Below, one piece after another: positions 16,809-23,302 of a stretch of 33,998 bases of DNA. A program made the position numbers and the translations under genes. How positions within the stretch are numbered: position 1 is the first letter of the stretch; every line of letters starts with the position of its first letter. The notes below the pieces were generated by a model, which saw only the letters and a list, made by a program, of their open reading frames with translations, was not told the origin of the DNA and ran no database searches. The stretch comes from an uncultured Spirochaetales bacterium (GTDB taxonomy: Bacteria; Spirochaetota; Spirochaetia; Sphaerochaetales; Sphaerochaetaceae), in contig CASDXQ010000028.1 in NCBI GenBank assembly GCA_949285145.1, forward strand, positions 1-33,998, read 5' to 3'.

Positions 16809-16847
16809 AAAGCCGCCATATTAGGGAAAGCTAATGATGACGGCTTT
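16809..16847 (-). terminator. Intra-operon terminator/attenuator between the binding protein and permease genes
   Basis: Reading leftward, AAAGCCG (from 16847) pairs with CGGCTTT (to 16809). Three more base pairs continue after one mismatch, and a run of six T follows directly. This is a rho-independent terminator shape placed inside the operon. It would let a fraction of transcripts reach the permease, lacI and malQ genes while the binding protein is made in excess. Confidence 0.65.
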
Positions 16848-16866
16848 CATTCTCTACATCAGGCTA

Positions 16867-18204
16867 TTACCTTCCGATGAGTGATGCCTCACGTGCCCAT
16901 GCATCCTGAGCTGCTGCTGTGACCTGATCCCAGGTGTAGCGGCCGTTGATGTACTCGAGCATGGCCTGTGCGAAGTCTGCCTTCCACTGTTCTGAAGGAA
17001 TTCCGCCGAAAATCCATGGAACAGCTGTGATGCCGTCCTTGTTCATCCAGATGTTGACCTGGCGTGCAAGAGGATCGTCTGGTACTTCTTCAGGTGAGAA
17101 GGATGAGAAGGGTGTGAGGAACATCAGCTGGCTTGCGACAATTTCCTTTCCTTCTTCGCTGCTGAAGAGCCAGGTGAGGAAGGTGTCAGCGCCTTCAAGG
17201 GCTTCGGGAGATGCGTTCTTGTTGAGTGCGAGGTAGTTCTCTGTACCGATGCACAGTCCCTTGTTCTCCTCTCCCTCGATTCCCATGTAAAGCGGGAGGA
17301 ATTTGATGTCATCATCTGCAACTGTATTACCTGCAGTTCCGAGAATCTGAGCTGCCGCCCAGTTGCCGTTCTGGACCATTGCGACCTGACCGAGTGCGAA
17401 CTCTGCCATGCTGTCTGCATCAGCCTTTGAACCGACCATACCCTTTGCGGTGATGGAGTTGTTCAGATAGAGATCGAAGATGTTCTTGAAGTTCTCGCTT
17501 GCGACAAAGTCGAATGTGGCAGCTGAACTTGATGTTGCAAGGTCGCCGAATTCAGCGACAAGGGCAGGGTTCACGAGGTGGGTTGTCCATCTCCATTCGC
17601 TGCCCGGCATGAATGATGTGGAAGCGAAGACGCCCTGGATTCCGAGCTCGTCAAGGTGCTTTGACATGTCTTCGACAACTGCCTTGAGTGTCTCGAAGTT
17701 TGTGATTTCCTCTGCGCTTGAGATGTTTACAGCCTTGTCGGGTAGGGCAAAGTACTTTCTCATGATAGCGTCGTTGTAGATGATGCCGTAGCCTTCAACA
17801 ACATACGGGATTGCAACAACATTGCCATCAAGTGAGAGAGCCATTGTCTTGTCAGCAAGGAGGTTGTAGAAGTCTGTATCCTGAAGAGGAGCGACTGTTG
17901 TCGCATTCTCTGCAATACCGACAGGTCCGTTGACTTGGAATATTGTCGGAGGATTGGACTTTGTCAGCTCACTGCGAAGTGTCTGCTGATACTGGTTTGA
18001 TGCAGCTGTGACGACCTTGAGGTCATACTGCGGATATGCAGCCTCGAATGCAGGTTCAACAACACTTGTATAAACGTCTGCAATTTCCGGCTTGAAGTTC
18101 ATGAAGTAAACCTCGGTCTTCGATGAACTCTCACTGCCGCCCTGTGCGAAGACAGAGGAGACAGCGACCAAAGCGATGAGCAGAATTGTCAATGCTTTTT
18201 TCAT
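16867..18204 (-). CDS. Extracellular solute-binding protein of an ABC sugar transporter
   Basis: A 445-residue family 1 binding protein. The N-terminal signal peptide is MKKALTILLIALVAVSSVFA, followed by QGGSESS. There is no lipobox Cys, so cleavage by signal peptidase I is likely. The mature protein has the pattern of carbohydrate-binding proteins of the MalE/UgpB class. The start ATG 18204 is set by AAGGAGA 7 nt upstream and by the signal peptide; the frame is open further upstream through the promoter. It is the first gene of the operon and should deliver sugar to the two permeases. The MalQ context suggests an alpha-glucan, but the ligand cannot be read from sequence. Confidence 0.9.
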   Translation of the reverse strand: MKKALTILLIALVAVSSVFAQGGSESSSKTEVYFMNFKPEIADVYTSVVEPAFEAAYPQYDLKVVTAASNQYQQTLRSELTKSNPPTIFQVNGPVGIAENATTVAPLQDTDFYNLLADKTMALSLDGNVVAIPYVVEGYGIIYNDAIMRKYFALPDKAVNISSAEEITNFETLKAVVEDMSKHLDELGIQGVFASTSFMPGSEWRWTTHLVNPALVAEFGDLATSSSAATFDFVASENFKNIFDLYLNNSITAKGMVGSKADADSMAEFALGQVAMVQNGNWAAAQILGTAGNTVADDDIKFLPLYMGIEGEENKGLCIGTENYLALNKNASPEALEGADTFLTWLFSSEEGKEIVASQLMFLTPFSSFSPEEVPDDPLARQVNIWMNKDGITAVPWIFGGIPSEQWKADFAQAMLEYINGRYTWDQVTAAAQDAWAREASLIGR

Positions 18205-18292
18205 TTGTTTCTCCTTTTTTAGATTGCTACTCGATTGGAAACCGTGCGGAAGAGGATTTGCCGTCCTGTCTCCGCTTACGCTTTCTGATTTC

Positions 18293-18321
18293 ATGCTAAA
18301 TCGGTTTTCTAAACCGGTCAA
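18293..18321 (-). promoter_or_regulatory. Promoter and LacI-type operator of the sugar operon
   Basis: Reading leftward, TTGACC (18316-18321) and TAGCAT (18293-18298) are separated by 17 nt. An inverted repeat, CGGTTT (18302-18307) and AAACCG (18311-18316), fills most of the spacer. A repressor bound there would block polymerase, which fits the LacI gene of the same operon. Confidence 0.6.
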
Positions 18322-18433
18322 CAAAAATTTTATGGAATTTTCCGCACTGTGCCGGCAATATTAAGCTTTTGATATATTTTGAACAATATTGATATTGGCA
18401 GGAGCGAATATCGCCAACAAAAATTCTATATGG

Positions 18434-18439
18434 TATAAA
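18434..18439 (+). promoter_or_regulatory. Extended -10 element of oadB
   Basis: TATAAA is preceded by TGG, giving the extended -10 form TG-N-TATAAA. No good -35 is seen 17 nt upstream. The oadB ATG lies only 9 nt after the box, so transcripts from this site would start almost at the start codon. Confidence 0.35.
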
Positions 18440-18448
18440 ATGGGCATT

Positions 18449-19546
18449 ATGAACACAGAACTTATTTACCAAATCATTATGATTGCCGTAGGTTGTATCC
18501 TCATCTATCTGGCAATCAAGAAAGAGATGGAGCCGACACTCCTTCTTCCGATGGGTTTTGGTGCCATACTCGTAAACCTTCCGGGAAGCACAATCGGTGA
18601 TGCCGCGGCTCACGGACTTCTCGGCTGGCTCATGGATGTGGGCATCAACGGCGCAGAAGCATTCCCGCTCCTGTTGTTTATCGGTATCGGTGCGATGATC
18701 GACTTCGGACCGCTTCTCTCGAAACCATGGCTCATCTTCATCGGGGCTGCAGGTCAGGGCGGTATCTTCCTCTCAATGATGCTCGCAAGCTTCTTCTTCC
18801 CTCTGAACGATGCTGCAAGTATCGGTATCATCGGTGCTGCTGACGGTCCCACCGCGATTCTCGTAAGCACAAGGCTGAACAGCCAGTTCTTTGCTCCGAT
18901 ACTCATCGTTGCATACTGTTACATGGCTCTTGTGCCGATCATACAGCCGGTAGTCCTCAAGGTGACGACCACAAAGAAGGAAAGATGCATCAAGATGCAT
19001 TACAAGCCCAGTTCGGTTTCCAAGACGACAAGAATCATCTTCCCGATCGTGGTGACTCTCGTTTCCGGCATTCTTGCACCGGATTCAGTCGCACTCGTAG
19101 GCATGCTGATGTTCGGTAACCTCATCAGGGAATGCGGTGTTCTCGGTTCTCTCCAGAGAGCTGCGCAGGACATCCTCTCACCGACAATCTCGCTTCTTCT
19201 CGGTCTTGCAATCGCACCGACAATGTCCGGTCCGGAACTGCTGCAGCCTGAAACACTCATGATCATCTGTTTCGGTCTTCTCGCATTCATTTTCGATACT
19301 GCATGCGGCGTGTTCTTCGTAAAGATCGCGAACCTTTTCACAAAAGAGAAAATCAACCCGCTTATCGGCGGTGCAGGTATTTCCGCATTCCCGATGTCAA
19401 GCCGTGTTGTTCATAAGGTCGGCAACGAAGCAGACAAGCAGGTATATCTCCTGCCGTTCGCTCTCGGTGCAAACGTATCCGGTCAGATCGCATCAGTTCT
19501 CGCAGGCGGCCTGATCCTCAGTTATTTCGGAGGAGGTCTGGTATGA
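18449..19546 (+). CDS. oadB: Sodium-pumping decarboxylase beta subunit
   Basis: A 365-residue, very hydrophobic membrane protein. It carries the hallmark GAADGPTAILVSTRL segment and the C-terminal GISAFPMSSRVVHKVG and GANVSGQIASVLAGG segments. These belong to the beta subunit of oxaloacetate, methylmalonyl-CoA and glutaconyl-CoA decarboxylases. That subunit decarboxylates carboxybiotin and pumps sodium out of the cell. I favour ATG 18449 (MNTELIYQ), but no Shine-Dalgarno is present; ATG 18440 and a TTG at 18389 are alternatives. A small membrane gene overlaps its stop. The alpha (carboxytransferase) subunit and biotin carrier are not in the window, so the substrate acid is unknown. Confidence 0.9.
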   Translation: MNTELIYQIIMIAVGCILIYLAIKKEMEPTLLLPMGFGAILVNLPGSTIGDAAAHGLLGWLMDVGINGAEAFPLLLFIGIGAMIDFGPLLSKPWLIFIGAAGQGGIFLSMMLASFFFPLNDAASIGIIGAADGPTAILVSTRLNSQFFAPILIVAYCYMALVPIIQPVVLKVTTTKKERCIKMHYKPSSVSKTTRIIFPIVVTLVSGILAPDSVALVGMLMFGNLIRECGVLGSLQRAAQDILSPTISLLLGLAIAPTMSGPELLQPETLMIICFGLLAFIFDTACGVFFVKIANLFTKEKINPLIGGAGISAFPMSSRVVHKVGNEADKQVYLLPFALGANVSGQIASVLAGGLILSYFGGGLV

Positions 19547-19680
19547 CATTTCAGCCAATGAGCAATGTTCTTGAGGCAGTCACAATGGGCTTTTCACGCT
19601 GGGGGCTTCTTGCTGTAGGTCTCGGTGTGCTTTTCATCGTCATGGTCATTCTTGCACTGTTCTTTATATTAATACTTTAA
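19543..19680 (+). CDS. 45-residue single-helix membrane protein, OadG-like gamma subunit
   Basis: This small frame overlaps the oadB stop by 4 nt (ATGA). A perfect AGGAGG (19531-19536) stands 6 nt before the ATG, which is strong evidence for translation. The peptide has a short polar start (MTFQPMSNVLEAVTMGFSRW) and one long hydrophobic helix ending FILIL. Gamma subunits of sodium-pump decarboxylases are small one-helix proteins next to the beta subunit, which suits this gene. Here the usual polar C-terminal tail is missing. Position, translational coupling and topology support the call; direct sequence similarity is weak. Confidence 0.7.
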   Translation: MTFQPMSNVLEAVTMGFSRWGLLAVGLGVLFIVMVILALFFILIL

Positions 19681-20945
19681 TCAGAATGAGGCCCGCTTGC
19701 GGGTCTCTTTCTGTCTCTGATGAGGAATGTGACACTGTTTTCAGTGTATTTCGCACTCACCACCTGTCGTGTCCTGTACACTTCTTCTATCGCAGCGCTG
19801 TCAGAAGCTTTGAGTGTGAGTGTGGAAAGCGAGAGCAGCCTGCACGCCTCTTCCTTCATCCTCAGGATGAGACTGCCGAGGTTTTCCCCTGTCTTTGCCG
19901 AAACAGATATCGCATCGGGATGTTCTGCCTTTATCCTTGCAAGTGCGATATCATCCGGGTTTTCCATGTCGCATTTGTTGAGTACTGTGATCACCGGTTT
20001 GTCCAGTGCCCTGAGTTCAGTGAGGACTTCCATTGTCGTCTCGTAGTTGCTGATGACATCCTCGCTGGATGAATCAAGGACAAGTATGAGCACATCCGCA
20101 AGCCGGGCCTCCTCAAGCGTTGATGAGAATGCATCGATGAGGAAATGAGGCAGGTTTGAGACAAAGCCGGCAGTATCGCAGAGAATTACGGAGAGACCGT
20201 CATCAAGCTGCAGCGTTTTTTCAAGTGGATCGAGCGTGGCGAAAAGCCGGTCCTCGGCAAGAGTGTCAAAACCGGTGAGCGCTTTTAAAAGCGAACTTTT
20301 CCCGCTGTTGGTATAGCCTGCAAGCGCAAATGACGGTACAGCGGATCCAAGGCGTTTTTTACGCTGTGTCGTACGGTCTTTCCTGACATTCTCAATTTCC
20401 CTTCTGAGCTTTACTATCACTTTCTCAAGCTGTCTTCTGTCGAGCTCTATCTGCTTTTCTCCTTCTCCCTTGGCACCTCTGACACCGCCGCGCTGCTGTG
20501 AATACGGGTTTATTCCCTGCTTGAGACGGGGAAGAAGGAACTGCGCCTTTGCAAGGGCAACCTGAAGCCGGGCCTCCCTGCTTCTTGCCCGGCTTGCGAA
20601 GATTTCGATGATAAGCTCGTTGCGGTCCAGAACCGGCTGGTCCAGATATGCTTCAAGGTTGCGGCTTATGCGGGGAGAGAGGGATGTGTCGAAATAGACC
20701 AGGGTGGTTTCAAAGAAGAGAGCATGCTGTTTCACTTCCTCCGCCTGACCCCGTCCGATGAGAGTTGAGCTGTTTCTTTCCTTCACATTGAAGAAGAGTG
20801 TGGAAAGACTTTGTATGCCGAGAGTGTCAAGCAGGCTGACAGCCTCATCTTCCTGTCTTTTGAGACGGTATTCGCTTTCTCTGTACTCGCTGATTATTAC
20901 GATCAGGGCTCTCTCTACATCCTGTACTGTTTCTATCATCAGCAT
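19677..20945 (-). CDS. hflX: GTPase HflX (ribosome-associated)
   Basis: A 422-residue GTPase. The N-terminal HflX domain includes LIGRGQAEEV (62-71) and the glycine-rich linker QQRGGVRGAKGEGEKQIELD (150-169). The G domain has G1 GYTNSGKSS (210-218), the ATLDP switch, G3 DTAGF (257-261) and G4 NKCD (323-326). HflX binds the large ribosomal subunit and splits stalled or heat-damaged ribosomes. The start ATG 20945 has AGAGGAG upstream. It overlaps the small oadB-linked gene tail to tail by 4 nt and is divergent from ychF. Confidence 0.93.
   Translation of the reverse strand: MLMIETVQDVERALIVIISEYRESEYRLKRQEDEAVSLLDTLGIQSLSTLFFNVKERNSSTLIGRGQAEEVKQHALFFETTLVYFDTSLSPRISRNLEAYLDQPVLDRNELIIEIFASRARSREARLQVALAKAQFLLPRLKQGINPYSQQRGGVRGAKGEGEKQIELDRRQLEKVIVKLRREIENVRKDRTTQRKKRLGSAVPSFALAGYTNSGKSSLLKALTGFDTLAEDRLFATLDPLEKTLQLDDGLSVILCDTAGFVSNLPHFLIDAFSSTLEEARLADVLILVLDSSSEDVISNYETTMEVLTELRALDKPVITVLNKCDMENPDDIALARIKAEHPDAISVSAKTGENLGSLILRMKEEACRLLSLSTLTLKASDSAAIEEVYRTRQVVSAKYTENSVTFLIRDRKRPASGPHSD
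19688..19710 (+). terminator. Terminator of the oadB operon, inside the hflX 3' coding end
   Basis: GAGGCCCG (19688-19695) pairs with CGGGTCTC (19700-19707), including one G-T pair, around a CTTG loop. TTTCT follows. It lies 8 nt after the stop of the small membrane gene. It also sits within the last codons of the convergent hflX (about residues 414-420). Confidence 0.7.
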
Positions 20946-20969
20946 AATGATTGCAGACTCCTCTCATTC

Positions 20970-20998
20970 TTGCAAGCTGAGACGAATTGGTTTAATCT
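20970..20998 (+). promoter_or_regulatory. Promoter of ychF
   Basis: TTGCAA (20970-20975) and TAATCT (20993-20998) are separated by 17 nt in the 72-nt divergent gap between hflX and ychF. The start codon follows 19 nt later, with GAGG between. Confidence 0.4.
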
Positions 20999-21017
20999 TG
21001 TCACGAGGTTTTTGAAT

Positions 21018-22124
21018 ATGGCTCTGAATTGTGGTATTGTAGGACTTCCGAACGTCGGCAAGTCAACGATCTTCTCGGCAGTCACATCCGCCCCTGCGGA
21101 AGCTGCCAACTATCCGTTCTGCACTATAGATCCGAATGTCGGAATCGTATCGGTTCCCGATGACAGGCTGGAGAGAATCGTTTCTCTCATTCCTCCTGCG
21201 AAGGTGGTTCCGGCAACAGTTGAATTCGTGGATATAGCCGGACTTGTGAAGGGGGCGAGTCAGGGAGAGGGACTTGGCAACAGGTTTCTCGCGTCGATCA
21301 GGGAAGTCGGTGTCATTGCTCATGTCGTGCGCTGCTTTGACAATCCCGACATCATTCATGTGAACAACAGAATCGATCCCGCCGGGGATATCGAGACAAT
21401 AAACATAGAGCTTGCGCTTGCTGACCTGGAGACAGTGGAAAAGAGGCTTGACAAGCTTGTGCGCATGTCAAGGGTGGACAAGGAGCAGCAGAAGGAAAAT
21501 GCATTCGTGATTCCTGTGCTCGAGCGTCTCAGAAAGGCTCTTGGCGACGGTATGGCCGCCCGCTCCGTCATAAACGATGAAGACGAGGTGAAGGCTTTAT
21601 ATGATCTTCACCTGATCACTATGAAGCCTGTGATATACGTGTGCAATGTGGATGAGGATTCAATCAGCGGTGAAAATATGTACGTCAGCACAGTTCGTTC
21701 CATTGCTGAAAAGGAAGGAGCTGAGGTCGTAGTCATCTGCGGTAAGATAGAAAGCGAGATAGCCGCACTTGACAGCGAAGAGGAAAAGCGTGAATTCCTT
21801 GAGGCTGTCGGACTGGAGGAAAGCGGACTGAACAATCTTATCAGAAGCGCCTACAGGACACTCGGGCTGAGAACATTCTTCACGGCCGGAAGCGATGAGG
21901 ACAGAGCCTGGACATTCCATGAAGGCGACAAGGCTCCCCGCTGTGCCGGAATAATCCATACGGATTTCGAAAAGGGTTTCATCCGAGCGGAGGTCTACAA
22001 CTGTGAGGATCTTTTCACATACGGCAGTGAAATCAAGGTAAGGGAGGCGGGACGCCTCAGGCTGGAAGGCAAGGATTATGTTGTTCAGGACGGTGATATA
22101 ATGCATTTCCGCTTCAATGTATGA
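21018..22124 (+). CDS. ychF: Redox-regulated ATPase YchF/OLA1
   Basis: A 368-residue Obg-family P-loop protein. G1 is GLPNVGKST (9-17), followed by NYPFCTIDPNVG, DIAGLVKGASQGEGLGNRFL and a C-terminal TGS domain (from about 280) ending MHFRFNV. YchF prefers ATP over GTP and associates with ribosomes. The ATG 21018 is chosen because GAGG stands about 9 nt upstream and the protein then begins MALNCGIVGLPNVGKS as in relatives; the frame is open further upstream over hflX but carries no homology. The length matches the usual 363-368. Confidence 0.94.
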   Translation: MALNCGIVGLPNVGKSTIFSAVTSAPAEAANYPFCTIDPNVGIVSVPDDRLERIVSLIPPAKVVPATVEFVDIAGLVKGASQGEGLGNRFLASIREVGVIAHVVRCFDNPDIIHVNNRIDPAGDIETINIELALADLETVEKRLDKLVRMSRVDKEQQKENAFVIPVLERLRKALGDGMAARSVINDEDEVKALYDLHLITMKPVIYVCNVDEDSISGENMYVSTVRSIAEKEGAEVVVICGKIESEIAALDSEEEKREFLEAVGLEESGLNNLIRSAYRTLGLRTFFTAGSDEDRAWTFHEGDKAPRCAGIIHTDFEKGFIRAEVYNCEDLFTYGSEIKVREAGRLRLEGKDYVVQDGDIMHFRFNV

Positions 22125-22147
22125 CAGATTGAGGCACTTTTCCGTTC

Positions 22148-22173
22148 AGGACGGCGGCAGGCCGTCCTTTTTT
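22148..22173 (+). terminator. Rho-independent terminator of ychF
   Basis: AGGACGGC (22148-22155) and GCCGTCCT (22161-22168) form a perfect 8-bp stem with a 5-nt loop, followed by six T. It lies 23 nt after the ychF stop. Confidence 0.88.
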
Positions 22174-22206
22174 CATCTGACAGTGCATTTAATTCCTGTT
22201 TTTGTA

Positions 22207-22249
22207 TTGACTAACGCGGCATTAAAAGCTTATTCTGACCAAGCTTGGT
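22207..22249 (+). promoter_or_regulatory. Promoter region of rpsD with a perfect 12-bp palindrome
   Basis: TTGACT (22207-22212) and TATTCT (22231-22236) are separated by 18 nt. Directly after the -10 box, ACCAAGCTTGGT (22238-22249) is a perfect palindrome at the expected start of transcription. It could be an operator or a 5' mRNA element for feedback by S4. Confidence 0.45.
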
Positions 22250-22289
22250 TTTTACCATGCACATAATATTTTCGGAGGGTATAAATCTA

Positions 22290-22883
22290 ATGGCAAGAAA
22301 CATGGCTCCTAGATTTAAACAGTGCAGAAGACTTGGTGTTAATGTATGTGGACATCCCAAGGCAATGAAAAGAGCAAATTCTCCGGCATTCGCCAAGAGA
22401 AGAAAGCCTACTGAATACAGTAAGCAGCTCACAGAGAAGCAGAAGCTCAAGGCTTATTACGGTGTACTTGAGAAGCAGCTTCATCACTATTATGAAAAGG
22501 CTCTCAAGAGCACAATGATGACAGGTGACGCACTTGTTATCCAGCTTGAGACCAGACTTGACAACTGCGTATACCGCATCGGATTCGGCAATTCAATCCG
22601 CCTGGCCCGTCAGCTTGTTTCCCACGGACACATCCTGGTTAACGGAAAGAAGATTGACATCCCGTCTTATGAAGTCAAGGTCGGCGATGTGATCTCACTT
22701 AAGGAGAGCTCAAGAAAGAACGAGCACTTCAGAGACTGCTTCCTCGGTCATCCGGCTTTCAATCTTCCTTATTTCGAGAAGAATGATGAAGAGTTCAGCG
22801 GAAAGCTCACAAGACTTCCTGAAAGAAACGAAATTCCAATTGAAGTAAACGACCAGTATGTAGTCGAATACTACAGTAAGTAA
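22290..22883 (+). CDS. rpsD: 30S ribosomal protein S4
   Basis: A 197-residue primary 16S rRNA-binding protein. The S4 RNA-binding domain shows [20 protein letters not shown], then [19 protein letters not shown]. The N-terminal part keeps two Cys ([18 protein letters not shown]). ATG 22290 is chosen over the upstream in-frame codon because GGAGGG lies about 10 nt ahead and the protein then begins [16 protein letters not shown]. It stands alone, not in the alpha operon with rpsK, rpsM and rpoA, and has its own promoter and terminator. Confidence 0.96.
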   Translation: MARNMAPRFKQCRRLGVNVCGHPKAMKRANSPAFAKRRKPTEYSKQLTEKQKLKAYYGVLEKQLHHYYEKALKSTMMTGDALVIQLETRLDNCVYRIGFGNSIRLARQLVSHGHILVNGKKIDIPSYEVKVGDVISLKESSRKNEHFRDCFLGHPAFNLPYFEKNDEEFSGKLTRLPERNEIPIEVNDQYVVEYYSK

Positions 22884-22901
22884 TAACCGGAAAGAGTATT
22901 C

Positions 22902-23033
22902 CTTCTTTCTCTGGACCTGGCCACATACTGGGACCTTCTGCTTTCTGACCGCCATTCCCTAATTGATCAGGAAGATAACAGAAGATGCGCCTTCCGGCTG
23001 CCCTCATGAAAAGAGGCGCATTGAAGAAAGAAG
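22902..23033 (+). ncRNA. Candidate structured RNA or 3'-UTR element after rpsD
   Basis: Three nested or adjacent helices can form. A closing stem pairs CTTCTTTC (22902-22909) with GAAAGAAG (23026-23033). A long hairpin pairs 22935-22948 with 22967-22984, with a 4-nt bulge and one G-U pair. A third stem pairs ATGCGCCT (22985-22992) with AGGCGCAT (23014-23021). The second and third stems abut exactly. A terminator follows 22 nt later. It matches no RNA family I recognise; biased purine/pyrimidine composition could produce part of this by chance. Confidence 0.3.
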
Positions 23034-23055
23034 ACGAGAAATTTCATAACAGGTT

Positions 23056-23092
23056 AAAGACCGGCTTTGAATGTTTTCAGCCGGTCTTTTTT
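23056..23092 (+). terminator. Rho-independent terminator after rpsD
   Basis: AAAGACCGGCT (23056-23066) and AGCCGGTCTTT (23079-23089) form a perfect 11-bp stem with a 12-nt loop, followed by a T run to 23092. Confidence 0.9.
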
Positions 23093-23130
23093 ATCGGATT
23101 CAGAGGCAGGACAAAACCGTGTTTTTATGT

Positions 23131-23148
23131 AAAATTCATCTGAATTTT
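23131..23148. promoter_or_regulatory. Perfect AT-rich inverted repeat upstream of pstS
   Basis: AAAATTCA (23131-23138) and TGAATTTT (23141-23148) are exact reverse complements around TC. It overlaps a possible -35 (TTGGGT, 23147-23152) paired with TATAAT (23170-23175). It may be an operator; the binding protein is unknown. Confidence 0.35.
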
Positions 23149-23194
23149 GGGTTGAATTTGTTTTACATTTATAATAATTAGTTATACAGTAACG

Positions 23195-23222
23195 TTTTAC
23201 TCATTTTACACGGATTTTACAC
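23195..23222 (+). promoter_or_regulatory. Candidate Pho box (tandem TTTTAC repeats) of the pst operon
   Basis: TTTTACAC occurs at 23204-23211 and again at 23215-23222, an 11-bp period. TTTTAC also occurs at 23195-23200 and 23161-23166. PhoB/PhoP-type regulators bind direct repeats spaced 11 bp, and a PhoB-like gene lies in this operon. The motif differs from the E. coli CTGTCAT consensus, so this is inference. Confidence 0.45.
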
Positions 23223-23302
23223 AACATTGCCGGTTCATTTCACATTCTCATCATAGATTGTAGCCATCAAATATGAAAACCAATTTCAGGAGAATGGAAA
23301 AA

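Larger units (their letters stand above)
22884..23302. other. 419-nt intergenic region between rpsD and pstS
   Basis: No credible gene is visible here. From left to right it holds a stretch able to form several helices (22902-23033), a strong terminator (23056-23092), an AT-rich palindrome (23131-23148), a TATAAT-like -10 box (23170-23175) and repeated TTTTAC motifs (23161-23222). The pstS ribosome site lies just before 23303. Confidence 0.7.

Noticed and set aside
20811..21017. N-terminal extension of ychF
   Set aside because: The 69 extra residues overlap hflX and show no similarity; the ribosome site and family start point to 21018.
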